Source: Sympetrum striolatum (Eukaryota; Arthropoda; Insecta; Odonata; Libellulidae). Taken from it: 64,000 nucleotides of DNA. Positions within the stretch are counted from its first letter, which is position 1. Each line of letters begins with the position of its first letter. The translations under genes were made by a program, and so were the position numbers. The stretch covers positions 28,615,393 through 28,679,392 of the forward strand of contig OX388350.1 of assembly GCA_947579665.1 (NCBI GenBank), written 5' to 3'. Positions 50,214 to 61,300 of this stretch are shown here, in pieces. Below the pieces are notes generated by a model. The model saw only the letters and a list, made by a program, of their open reading frames with translations, had not been told where the DNA came from and did no database searches.

Positions 50214-50228
50214 TTTACAACCTAGGTT

Positions 50229-53150
50229 TCGACGCGTCACGTCATCATTATTATTTTTTGGCAGTTGATAATATTTGCAAGATAGGCAATTGCTATTATT
50301 CAGTCCTCGTATTCCAAATTAAAATCCGCGTTGCTTGACAAGAACTTTCCTAACATTTTATTAGGAATTCGTTTCGATGAATAATCAATTGGGAGTATAA
50401 CAACTTACTGATCCATAGAGAAACTCATTCACAAATATATCGCAGAGTCACAAAATTTATGTTAGGAGGAATAAATAGGATAAAAATGTGACTGTAAACT
50501 CACAACGGCGATTATTAGATCATCTTTACTTCCAGATTCCTTTGAATTCGTCTTCTGACTATGAGAAATCGGTTTAACCTTGAAAATTACACTCTTTCCA
50601 GAAGAGATTTCCTCGAAAACTTGCTGCTGAAACTGTTACATAGAATAGACTTTTATGTAGCCTACCTGTTCTCGTGGTTATTTCGCAAAGCCTTAATTAA
50701 ATTCTATAATTTATACTTTCAGCTCATTTCAACCAGTAACTCAAGTTGGTTCTCACTTCCTTCAGAATTAGAATCATTTCCCTCGCGGGCGGAAATAGAT
50801 CTTACTATTTTGGTTTTGAAAGAAATCCCAATCTCGTCTGAAATCTCGATTTATAATCGTAATGACCCGCGCAGCTTGATGCTGATCACAGATTCTTCCG
50901 TAAATCGATCCGTTCAAGAAAATATCCTTTAGAATATGCTATTCTCATTCAAGCGGCCTATGATGCTTCGTCAGAGCCCTTCCGCGTTCCTCGTAGGCGC
51001 CATTTCGAATGATCATCCGATGTGCGTGATTGGCTCAAAGGCACAATCCTTGAATTGATTCTTCTCGGGCGGACTGTAGACTTAATTTGTCGTGCAGGCC
51101 TCTTTGAGAGAGAGTTATCTCCTTAGCCTCACTTCCGGTCGGAGTTTCCATCCACTTCCGGTGGGTAATTTGTTCTAAGTGTGGCGTTGTAGAACATCCG
51201 ATATCATTGAAGTGGTGATGGGATTATCAGCTGGATTTACAGTTCAAATGAAAAAAGATATTAGATTTTCCATGGTTACTCTCTTCTTTTGACGGTTATG
51301 AATTTCCACTAACCTTAAGAACTTAAGCTCTAAATCAAACTATACATAGAATTTCAGATCGAAATTCCTTCGGAAAGTTCATTATGAATCATTTTGAGCT
51401 CTCTATTAGTTCCATAGGGGGGAGTGGGACCTTTTTAATATCCTAGCATCTAATCTAGGAACAATTTGGAAAAATAAAACCACGTTCTATTAAGGTATCA
51501 ATGACTTTCATCCAGGTACAGGGTTACGGCCTTCTATCTCTTCGGAAAAAGGTTTTAAAACTATGAAATCTAAGTTCTCTGGCCATACTTCGCGGAACGG
51601 CATTAGAAATGATAAAAAACTGCTCCTATACATTCTTTGCTGGGAAAGATTCCCATAGATTTCTTATGGAAGAATAGGTATTTAAATCCTCATCACACTC
51701 AACCTAGAGCATGTTTTGAAACCTTCAAAATCCAGTAAGAACTGTAAATATTATTTATTCATCCCGAAAACACTGTGAATTCGACCCATTTAGAAGGATA
51801 TTGTTAATGGGCGACTACTTAACTTTGAGGAGCAACGTCACGTATAGTGATGAATAGTAATAAACATGGAATTTTACATTGTAATTTAATTTGTTGCATA
51901 CAGAAGATGCCAATTTTTTAAATATGACGAAATATAGAAGATAAGGTTGCAAAATTAAAGGAAGATCTTCTGCTGAAGATTTGAATGGAATGAGTAATTT
52001 TTCACTGTTCTTCGGTTCTCGTGGAATAAGTCATTCGCTCTCTGAATCACCAAGTGTTGCTTCCTCCGCAGCTCACGAACGCGTATAAAAATAACGGAAT
52101 GATACAAGCATATTGCACGCTACCAATAATTGCGTTATAGTGAAAGAACGCTTACATTCTATTTATGTGTATCTTACGGTATTTGAACCAATGTGGACAT
52201 GGAAAATGAAACACCATCGTTACATTTAGACATATTCGAAGCATAGTAGTTTTCTTCGGTTGTGGTTCATGATTCGTGTTGATCCTTCTTCGATTAATCG
52301 AATCAACGATGTTACCTATATCTTGGACGTATTTTCCAGCCAAGTCCTTAAAAATTTTATTACACTTTTATCAAAGTTTTCCAGTGGGGAAATATAACAT
52401 CGAATGCTATCTCTATAAAGCGTTGGTCATCACATCTGAGCAACTGCAGGTGTTTCTAATCAGAGTGCCCTCGATTCCACAGACCGATTGTCTTCTTTTA
52501 CTCACTAGCATGCTTTTAGAACGCAATCTATGTCACTTGAGAATTCCTGCTTTACTCTCTGATATGAGTAACGATATGATGAATAGTGTGGCAGATAGTA
52601 AATATATTCAACTAAATTTTCATTTCACATTTTTAGGAAGTGGAAGATCTCTAATGTTAGATTAGAGATATCTGAAATACTTATTTCACGGATGTTAGCG
52701 GATCGCGGGATGGACCAGGACCTTCTCTACTGCAACCTATGCCTCCTTAGGAAATGTCTTTGAGAAATTACTCCTGGAACTTCATCTCTGTGGGTCCTCT
52801 AATTTCTTAGCTTGTTACTAATCCCAGAACAAATCTACTTTAATGCACTAAATAACAGCAAATGTGCCCACATGCCGTGCTTTCGAATACTTTACTATTA
52901 AACAAATTCATAAAAAACATCTACAACATTCATATTCCATTTACATTTAGCTAAGCATCGTTCATGCCCGTTCCTCCTTGGGAATTTTCCCGACCTTATC
53001 ACATATACATGACCCAAAGTCACAATCACGTTTCTTTGAACAAATATAAAGTTTTTCCTTTAAAATATTTTTTGAGAGAGGTTCAGTGTTGATTTAAAGC
53101 GAAGCCAAAAGTAACACTGTGATTTACTTTAGGTTACTTATTAACATAAA
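50229..53150. other. Intergenic stretch, no supported gene
   Basis: Two plus-strand frames exceed 120 codons (50561-50932 and 52276-52665), but neither shows a domain, repeat or signal that I recognise. Their composition is mixed, so they could be decayed coding DNA or chance. Confidence 0.35.
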
Positions 53151-53154
53151 AAGG

Positions 53155-53290
53155 TCTTTGATAATAAGAAGTCTTTTATTCGGGCGAGATTGAGACTAGG
53201 AAGTCTCTTCTTACATCTAACCCATAACCCATATAACATAGTCCCAGAAGGAAATAAAACCTACATTTGGAAGAATTAATGAATATTGTT
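53155..53290 (-). mobile_element. Antisense LINE 3' tail
   Basis: 'cttttattcgggcgagattg' then 'agactaggaagtctcttctt' matches the terminal tail landmark of the LINE at 35.6 and 23.4 kb. Confidence 0.55.
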
Positions 53291-53341
53291 CCTTTTTATG
53301 AACTAGTACCTTCAATTCTATAATTCAAGAAAAGAAAATTT

Positions 53342-53988
53342 GGTTAATGGTAGATATCTGTGGGTTTCACCATTACTTTTTTTCAGGTAGAAATTTGGGG
53401 GGTCGCTGTCCTTATTCAGACCCTTAGCTTGCCTTCGCAGCTCAGGAGTGCCCGACCCTCCCATCATGGGGGACCATAAAAAAACTGACCGCGTGGAATA
53501 CGATTTAACAAATCATAAAAAATTCAAATGAGCAACAATTTACTATCTTCGTCGTCTCACTCGTCCAAAGAGATATACAAGCGTCTTTTGATCGACGTTC
53601 TACGATGAAAATTAAGATTTTTCTAGAAATGACGTGTTGACACATGGCAACGTTGCTCAATCAGATAGGCGGATGATTTAAATAGCTCACTAGCAAATTT
53701 GGTTTGGTTTGCTGTCTTATTATCAACTAGCTGAGGTACCTGTTGGAGGAGGAGGATTTCTAGATTTCTAGATTTTTGCTAAATCTAGATACCCCCCACC
53801 CAACCCAACCCAACGGCAACGTTGCCGTGTGTCAACGGGTAGTTTCTAGCAAAATCACGAAAAATCTTAATTATCATCGTAGAACGTCGATGGCGAAGAC
53901 GAGCTAAGGGTCCGAATTAGGACGGCAATCCTCCAAATTTCTACCTGAAAAAAGTAATGGTGTAACCCCCAGATATCTACCGTTAACC
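53342..53988. mobile_element. 647-bp foldback-type DNA element, copy 2
   Basis: It has the same ends as the element at 25628-26324 ('ggttaatggtagatatc' and the inverse) and the same 'actgaccgcgtggaatac' arm sequence. The right arm is shorter and the centre differs. The flanking 8-mers 'gaaaattt' and 'ggatattt' agree at six of eight positions, so the duplication may have decayed. Confidence 0.75.
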
Positions 53989-53989
53989 G

Positions 53990-54890
53990 GATATTTTACT
54001 ATTGCTAATATATTAATCTTATATATATTAGTAATATATTAATACTATATTGATAAATTTTTAATATTATTTCTTTAGAAGTTAACAGTTTTTGAGATAA
54101 ATGTTTAATAGAAATGAATTCGTAATTCGAGAGTGTTTTGCGTTTGGAGTTGACAGAAGTAGTTGCCTAAAATGTTTCGCTCAGGAGATAGTTCATGGGA
54201 TTTGCACGAGGTACCCTGAAACCGATGGTCATCAAGGATGAAATTCACAAGGGAAATTATGGGTGTCTGCGTCCACATAATAAGTTCAACGCTCTACGCG
54301 CCGAGGCTGAGTAATCCCTTCGTAAACAAAAGCACAGAGGACGAGAATTGCCGACTGAGGGGAGAACTTGATTGTCGGTTCCGTTGAGTCACACGGATCA
54401 AAGTGACTCATTCGAGAGGCTGAGGACGGGCAGAGACCTTCGGAGGGTCGCAGTGCAGCCGTGAACGACGCATGCAAACCACTTTTTCTACGCGCGTTTC
54501 GGTTTTTGTCATTGCAACGGCAAAAACAAAACTAATTCCAATTTTTTCAATACATTCTGTATACACCCCTCGGTCATGTATTAGTACTTCCTGCAGAAGC
54601 GCTGAGTTTCTATTTTTTGCCCGCGGTCCGCGTTCGCTGGCCTAAGATCTGCTTATCGAGCAATCCCGAAGAGACAGACTAAGAGAAACACTTGAGTCAT
54701 TATGGGATGGAGATGTATGAATCACATCTGCCTGCACTCCCCACTTAAATTCTTCCACTCTCATAATCAGAAGAGAAGATACCACCTCATCGAACACACT
54801 TTCATGAGTGTTCTACCTTTCGATAGGTTCATGTCCATCAAAATTAAAATTCAAAAATCCCTTTTCGTCTCCATCTCCTAAACTTCCTGG
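53990..54890. other. Intergenic stretch, no supported gene
   Basis: A GC-richer patch at 54170-54480 is open on the minus strand for 63 codons, with no recognised product. Confidence 0.35.
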
Positions 54891-54929
54891 TAGTTTACCC
54901 CATCCTTTAAGTCAAGTGATACCTAAAGT

Positions 54930-55183
54930 GGGCAGTATTGCCCCCCTAGGGAGTTTTAGTAATCCAAGAGCTTGGGCATGTTTTCCCCATTTCATCATAT
55001 TTCCAATTCTACTCAATTTTACTTGGCTCTTGACAGTTATTACAGTTAAAATATAAGAATTTGATGGAAGTTTTAAACATTTTAGCTTTTATTTTGATTT
55101 ATTATTTAGGTTTTGTCTCACAGAAAATATTTTTATAGATGCCGGTTGGGGGCGGTAGCATGAAAAAGTTTGAGAAGCACCGC
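54930..55183. mobile_element. Fragment of a non-autonomous hAT-like element
   Basis: 'gggcagtattgccccccta' inside and the end 'gggggcggtagcatgaaaaa' followed by 'gtttgagaagcaccg' are typical of hAT non-autonomous elements (reverse of 'cggtgcttctcaaac'). The left end was not found. Confidence 0.4.
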
Positions 55184-55194
55184 TTTATGGCATT

Positions 55195-55436
55195 CTACAT
55201 CTTTTGTCTTTGTCTTCCCCTCTGTTTCTTCCTTTGAAATTTACCCTCAATCGATTTTTGGGCAGTCCCTCTCCTCTCATTGATTGTCCCACCTATATCC
55301 TCTGTCGATGCTTCACTTAAAGCCCTCTCCTCCCCAACCATCTCCAGCACCTTCGTGTTTGTCTTCCTATCAACCCAATATACTTTTTCCATTCCACGCC
55401 ATACCCACATCTCGAACAACTCCAAAAGTTTGATGT
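55195..55436 (-). pseudogene. C-terminal RT fragment of a LINE
   Basis: The minus strand reads 'MELFEMWVWRGMEKVYWVDR' and then 'VLEMVGEERAL', with a terminal 'RKKQRGRQRQKM'. These are hallmarks of the carboxy end of the endonuclease-RT LINE type ('FEMWxWRRMxKISWxD', 'GRPR'). Flanking RT sequence is missing, so it is a short relic. It is related to, but not the same subfamily as, the LINE at 13.8-16.9 kb. Confidence 0.75.
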
Positions 55437-55639
55437 CCTATTTTTTCAAGGTCACATTTCACACTCATACAGCAGGGTATGTAGATGTAGTAGATGTAGA
55501 TGTACAGCAAAACACTCCAAACCAAGAATTTCACCAATATTTTCCTGATTCCTGATTATCAAGTAATATTTTTCTGTACTTTTATTGAAACATTACCTGG
55601 ACTTTTTGATCCATAATTATCGATGCATCTTTATTGATC

Positions 55640-56095
55640 TCTCATTTTCATATTACTCTTGAATATTATATATATGTAATAATAGTATATCATAACATCA
55701 TTATCAGATTTATGTTTAATCTCTCTAAACGGTTTTAATTTTATGGATACTTTGTTTCGTTTATTTATGATATTTATTATTTTCTCAAAGAGAATGATTA
55801 CAATGCTTCCTGTTATTGATTTCATTTTATGTAATTTTTGTTGTGTGTTGTTTTGTTACAGCTTTTGGAATTTCCATGTCATATACAGATTCATCTTATT
55901 AGACTATTTTCTGATTAGACAGATCTCCTTTCCTAAGATATTATCTTAGGTTTGTTAAACATCAACTTCTTAAGTTTTCCTCTCTACCTCTATTCACCAA
56001 TTCACCTATACAGTATTTATGTTTTTTTATTAATATTAATTACGACAGATTAGATGAAAGAGTAGACTTTTCAGTCTCCATATCGCCTTAATAAA
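55640..56095 (+). mobile_element. LINE 3' tail, plus strand
   Basis: It ends 'gatgaaagagtagacttttc' then 'agtctccatatcgccttaat' and 'aaataa', the tail landmark of the family at 22.9 and 35.6 kb. It also carries 'ctcctttcctaagata..atcttagg'. Confidence 0.55.
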
Positions 56096-56599
56096 TAACT
56101 TGTAGATCTTATAATGCGATGAATGCGACTGTTCAATCTATGTGTTACACCTTCGGGAATGGAATGTGAAAAATATGAAACATTTCGTATGCATTCATGG
56201 ATCAGAGAGAGCATGGCTACAATTCTCATAGACTGTCATGACTCAATCTATAGAATTTGGTGCTTCATCAGAGAAACTGGGCTTTTAAAACTTTAAATTA
56301 GTTCCCTAAACAGGAGATTTTAGTCAGCCCTTATTTTGTAATAGCTATATGTATCCTTCTTACTATTTGGTAATTTTAAATCAATTAAATTTTTATCTGG
56401 CTTAACTTTTAATCCATTTCAAATCGTATGACCTCTTAGCATCCCGCTGTATTTTTAAGTTAAACTCCCTGATTACTATTTGTCATTTTAAAATGAAGTA
56501 ACTATGATACAGAAATCCATCAAAAAGGCTATAATGCAAAATTAAAAGTACTAAGTGTAATCTGGTGGATGTTAATTTAAAAATCGAAGAAGAAATAAA

Positions 56600-56848
56600 A
56601 TGTTTACTTTTCACAAAATTTATTAATGCAACCATGGTTTCGGTGCAAGTTTACACTATCATCAGACACCAAGGCTTCGATACAGCTTTAATACTCTAAT
56701 ACATACATGAATAATAAATTGAATATATTTAGTATATACATAATATACTTACAGTATTTAAGCTGTTATATCGAAGCCTCGGACCCTGATGATGGCGTAA
56801 ATTTGCACCGAAATGTTGGCGTTAGTAAATTTTGTGAAAAGTAAACAT
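56600..56848. mobile_element. 249-bp palindromic element with two hammerhead-like cores
   Basis: The ends 'atgtttacttttcacaaaat' and its complement (to 56848) begin inverted arms of roughly 100 bp. Each arm carries a 'ctgatga ... caccgaaa' arrangement: antisense at 56665-56633 and sense at 56786-56813. There is no coding frame. It lies just upstream of the PGRP-like gene's first exon. Confidence 0.65.
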
Positions 56849-56984
56849 CTGCTATTAATTCTTCAATTTTTACTATAATGCAAATCCGTAAATGATGCTA
56901 AATGGCCTCAGCCGTCGGCACCCCAATGCTTCCCAAAAACGCTTCGGTTTTCTGGATAACATTTTCTGTGTGAACTTCCTCTTG

Positions 56985-56994
56985 GATAAGATAA
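56985..56994 (+). promoter_or_regulatory. Possible tandem GATA motif
   Basis: 'gataagataa' lies about 115 bp upstream of the ATG at 57109. GATA sites are common in insect immune promoters, but a single occurrence in AT-rich DNA is weak evidence. Confidence 0.2.
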
Positions 56995-57108
56995 TAACAC
57001 TAGGGTAAGTTCTTCAAAGGGGTGGTCGATACCGCCCCCAGTGTCACTCGCTCTTAACTCATATTCGGTCACACTTTGAGGAAGGACCAACCTAATAGGA
57101 CGCTGGAA

Positions 57109-57301
57109 ATGGCGCATGTTTTCTTCTCCTCTCTATTTATCCTTTGCTTATTTAATTCTAAATTAGCGGCTGGTGAAACGAAAGCGGAGGTCAGTATATG
57201 TAACCGAGCAGTTACGACGCATGGAAGAGAAGATATCCAAGGTAATGGAAAGGCATCCTTCATTCCGGATGATGTGGAATACTTGGAAGGATACTTGCGA
57301 G
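57109..57301 (+). CDS. Candidate first exon of the PGRP-like gene (signal peptide)
   Basis: The ATG at 57109 opens a 64-codon frame. Residues 2-20 are hydrophobic ('VFFSSLFILCLF'), followed by 'KLAAGE', a good signal-peptidase site. It ends at a strong donor, 'cgag|gtgagg', leaving one base of a codon (phase 1). The large exon at 61301 needs exactly one base upstream, so the two join in frame (G+AT = Asp). Residues 22-64 are hydrophilic with no domain. An alternative frame here (from 57173) looks helical but would leave phase 0 and not fit. The link to 61301 is an inference, and unseen exons may lie between. Confidence 0.45.
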
Positions 57302-57389
57302 GTGAGGTTTTGTCTTAATTGTACAAGTTATTACTGGGTTATTAGAAAAGTGTTGACAGTTTCGGCCTTCACTTGGTGGAAGATCATTA

Positions 57390-58101
57390 TAATTATAAAA
57401 ATCTGATCTGGCCAACACATGACTTTCTCCATATTTATTGAAAACAGAAGCATATGCCGGTAATATATAAATAACTCCAAAACAATGAGTGTTACAGAAA
57501 AATGTTTCAATAAAAAGTTGAAGTAAAATACAATATCTATAACTTTGGTACAAAATTGTATATACCTACATTGCATTCTGACAGAGATATGTATGAAAAT
57601 ATTCCATTTCTGGATAAACAACAACTTCCGGTTAACCATTATTTAAGAATAACTCCTAAACAATCAGTGCTACGAAAAAATGTTTGGATCAAAAGTTGTA
57701 GAAAAATACATTATCTATAACTTTTGTATGTAATTATATATACCTACATTGCATTCTGACAGAGATATTTATTTTTTTAAATTTAGATTTATTAAACACA
57801 ATTTTGTTCCGGTTAAACCGGAACTTCCGGTCAAGCGATATTCTTCAAAAACTAATCAACTTTTAATATTGTTAGGAAAATACTAAATATGAATTTTTGA
57901 AATGATTGGAAGATTACTTTTTAAGATAGAGCGCCCACAAACTTTTTTACCACAGACAGACAGGCACACAGACAGACATGTTCGGGAAAATAGTGAAAAC
58001 AAGCTCTATGTGCCCCAAAACATCTATTTCCGTCGAAATCTGTAGGTCGAATTTTTTTGCGAATACAATACTTTCTCTATACTACGTAAAGGGAGAAAGT
58101 A
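57390..58101 (-). mobile_element. Dispersed repeat of unknown class, copy 3
   Basis: It is near-identical to 47391-48097 over its full length, ending with the same 'ctatactacgta..gggaga' hairpin. It abuts the next repeat directly and lies in the predicted intron of the PGRP-like gene. Confidence 0.75.
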
Positions 58102-58960
58102 AAAATCTCATGTGGCCAGCACGTGACTTTCTCCATACATAAGATGTAAATATTTATCTACGACAGTATTTTCGAACTCTAGATTCAATCTGCACTTGGA
58201 AGATATATGCAAATACATGTTTTGTAATTTTTGTAGATAACTGTATATACTTAAATATCAGATTAATGGAGGATTTTTGCAAAAACGGAAACGAGCTTCG
58301 AAAAATAAAGCTCGACTTTCGGTAAACCGATTTACTTCAAAAACTAATAAACTCTAACCTACTTAAGTGCTATATATGAAATTTGGTGTTGATACGCTAA
58401 ATAGTTTTCATGTTAGAGCACCCACAAAATACATAATCAGCTACTTCCGGTTTATCAGTATTTCACGAATAACTCCTAAACCATCAGTGATACAAAAATA
58501 TGTTTCATACGAAAGTTATAGTAAATTACATTTTCTAAAACTTTTATTAATATATACCTAAATATATTTTTATAATATTATATACCTAAATATCATATTC
58601 ATAGAGATATTTTGCAAAAACGGAAATTTGCTTCGAAGAATAAATTTCAACTTCTGGTTAACCGATATACTCCAAAAACTAATAAACTCTGACAGCACCC
58701 ACCCCAATGCTATATATGCGGTTTGGTATTGATACGACAAATAGTTTTACGTTAGAGCGCCCACAAACAAACAAACACACACACACATACACACACACAC
58801 ACACACATACACACACACACATACATACACACAGACATCATTCCGAAAATGGTCAAACCGTGTTCTACGGAACCCCAAAACATTTTTTTCCGTTTAAATC
58901 TCGAAGTTGATTTTTTTCATGAAAACAAGCAGAGCATTTGCTTTGAACCAGCCCGAGAAA
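58101..58960 (-). mobile_element. Diverged member of the same dispersed repeat group
   Basis: It begins 'aaatctcatgtggccagcac', has two tandem sub-repeats with 'gtttggtRttgatacg', 'gagc(g/a)cccacaaa' and 'acttccggtttatcag', then a (CA)n tract, then 'ggaaccccaaaaca'. It resembles the 24.3-24.6 kb fragment more than the copy next door. Confidence 0.65.
58769..58833. repeat. (CA)n microsatellite, interrupted
   Basis: Alternating CA with several 'cata' interruptions, inside the repeat at 58101-58960. Confidence 0.9.
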
Positions 58961-58964
58961 TAGC

Positions 58965-59040
58965 GTTGATAGTTTCGGCCTTCATGCATGATGATGATGC
59001 TATGCATCGAAACCATGGTCGTAAGTATTTTGTGGTTTTG
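58965..59040 (+). repeat. Copy of the 'cgaaacc' hairpin motif
   Basis: 'gatgatgctatgcatc' forms a short stem-loop directly followed by 'gaaaccatggtcg', the same layout as in the palindromes at 43.3, 56.6 and 60.8 kb. An inverted 'tagtttcggccttcatgcat' lies just upstream. Confidence 0.45.
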
Positions 59041-59059
59041 TATAAATTAAAGTATTAGG

Positions 59060-59808
59060 TCTTTTATTATTTTTTGTTTGGGTTATAAGAAATTGCAAAT
59101 TGGCACGGCTGTTATTAAAAGATAGACTTTCAAAACGGCTCAAGCCTTTACGTCAGTGGTTGAGTGTACATTAGGGTGGTCGCAAGAGAATTAAAACTCG
59201 AATTTCTTCGACGGGAATCTTCTAAAAGTTGCCAATTGGTGTAAAATGAGATTGCCAAAGTTTCATCTCGATCAGATAAAGTTAAGCCTGCCTACCACAT
59301 CAGCCCTTAAGTATAAAAAATAGCTATTTTCCACAAAAACAGGGATTAGCAATATATTGTCTCTAGATTAGCGTAGATAGTAAAAAATCACAATTAAGTA
59401 TTGACATGATAAAATTTTGAATATTACATATACATAAATCAATAAATTTACCGAAAAATAAAAATATTATAAATTACAATATAAAATAATTACATCAACT
59501 ATACCTAAGTATGAAAGAAGAATTTAAAAAAATCACAGATATAATGATATATCCTACTAATTTATATTCATAAACAAGTAAAATAAAAATAAAAGTCTAG
59601 AGTCCTGGAGGTATAGTAGTAGTAGTAATAGTAATAGAGGAGTAGTCTAGTAGTAACAATAGAAGTCTAGAGATACTAGATAACGGCTTTAAAAGAGTAT
59701 TGAATCTTTATTTTATTTATAATACATAACTATTGGAACAACTTCGAAATGCTGCTATGTCCTCATTTGTAATATAGATTGAAAGAAAAAACTTCGTAAT
59801 TTCCACAA
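59060..59808. other. Intronic or intergenic AT-rich DNA
   Basis: It includes a (TAG)n-like purine-rich run at 59612-59660. Nothing else was recognised. Confidence 0.4.
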
Positions 59809-60797
59809 TCCTTATATATAATTTCCGAAGAGTCCGTCCGTCCGTCTCCCCCTTTATTTCAGAAACGGTTTGACTTAGAGATTCGAAACAAACTGCATTG
59901 TGTTTCTATGAGTTAGAAGCCCCTGGGAAAACTATTTCCTTTACTTGAGAAAGCCCGGGATCGAACCCAGGAGTCCATAACACGGTTCCATAAGGAATAC
60001 ACGTAAACTTCACTTTTATCAGTTGCAGGGCTTATTTCTTTTTCATAATTAAATTATAAAAATCGTTGTTAAACGTCGAAAATACCATCAAAAGGAGGAA
60101 AATTGAATAAAGTTTCTTATTTTAGTCATGGAATATCGATTTCGATTAGAGATTGCCAGTATTTTAATAAAATAGAAGAAATTTTGGAGAGATTTTTGAG
60201 TTTATAAACAAGTCCGTTCCCATTAACGACGAATGCGGTTGTTGAATTTACTCAATAAACCATATCGAGAATTTAGGTCCGTGTTGACGTCATGATTGTT
60301 TCTAGCAACGTAACTGCTTACAAATGGTCCCGCGGATTTGGCATGATAGCTTGTCAACTAAATTATCTTACGTGAAATCTGGAGATTATTTGTATACTCC
60401 CTGGTAAGTTGAAGACCTTTTTTAATGTATTATTCTGACTTAAATTATATAGCATATTGATTTACGACATCGTATTTCCGCGGTCAACGAAAATGATTAA
60501 CCTGATTAAGTAAGTGAACGTCTCCCTTATTATGGCATTTATTCTCTTTGAGGTGTTGAAATACAAGTGGTGAAGTAGCAAAATATTGAATATCTCACAC
60601 CTGACTGAAAAGATAAGGCGAAAATATGTTTAATTATTTGTAGAATGAAAATAATTAAAAATATATCAGTGCGGTAATAATTATAACTTATTATCACTAT
60701 CAATTACATGAATTATGCTGCTAAAATCTTTGGAGAGGATAACTTCATTTATGCTTACTTATTATCCCCGTTGAATTTCAACGGGCACTTCCGCTAG
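59809..60797 (+). mobile_element. Candidate non-autonomous Helitron (989 bp)
   Basis: The 3' end shows the Helitron signature: an 8-bp perfect stem with 3-nt loop ('cccgttga-att-tcaacggg', 60767-60785), then 8 nt, then 'ctag' (60794-60797). The base after it is T. A candidate 5' end starts 'tccttatatata' at 59809, preceded by A, giving the expected A|T insertion. An antisense tRNA B-box-like 'ggttcgatcc' lies at about 59952. The 5' boundary is less certain than the 3' one. No Rep or helicase coding is present. Confidence 0.65.
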
Positions 60798-60876
60798 TAA
60801 GTTTTAATTTATCCAACCGGTTTCGGCATTGTTGATAGCTGTCAATGCCGAAACCGGTCGGATTAATTAAAACTTA
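60798..60876. repeat. 34-bp palindrome with 'accggtttcggc' core
   Basis: Arms 60798-60831 and 60843-60876 pair with two or three mismatches and begin exactly at the Helitron 3' end. They contain 'gccgaaaccggtcgg', shared with other palindromes in the window. Confidence 0.65.
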
Positions 60877-61300
60877 TTGTGTAAATTAAGAAGTTTTTTC
60901 TTTCAACCTAAGATATCGTTCCACGAAGTACAGTTAAGACATATCGATTATATGTAATATAGATGTTTGGATGTTCCAGTCCAGGTCCTGTCAATTTTTT
61001 TTGTCCGTTTTTACTTGGAGATTTGCAATGATTGATATGGGAGTTAAGTAGAAATTGGCCTTTTTTATTTTGCGGAATCGATTTTAAAAATGGTTCTCCG
61101 AATAATTTAAAGGGCCATTTCGTTCTCTCTGAAACATCACCGGTAGAGTGGTCTCGAGGAAGGAAAGCCACGATGGTATTTATTCACTAATCATTTCCGA
61201 TTCTGTAACAAATTTCCATCATTCGATTACTGTATTTAATTCTTTGTATCTCGATATTAATTACCATTGAGAGATGCTGATATAATCCGAATAATTTCAG

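Noticed and set aside
57173..57406. Helical-looking frame overlapping the signal-peptide exon
   Set aside because: It starts with GTG, lacks a signal peptide and would end in phase 0 at the donor, which does not match the acceptor at 61300.
61267..61300. Start of the PGRP-like protein at 61267
   Set aside because: The first codon is TTG and an in-frame stop lies just upstream. The acceptor 'aataatttcag' at 61300 explains the open frame better as an internal or last exon.
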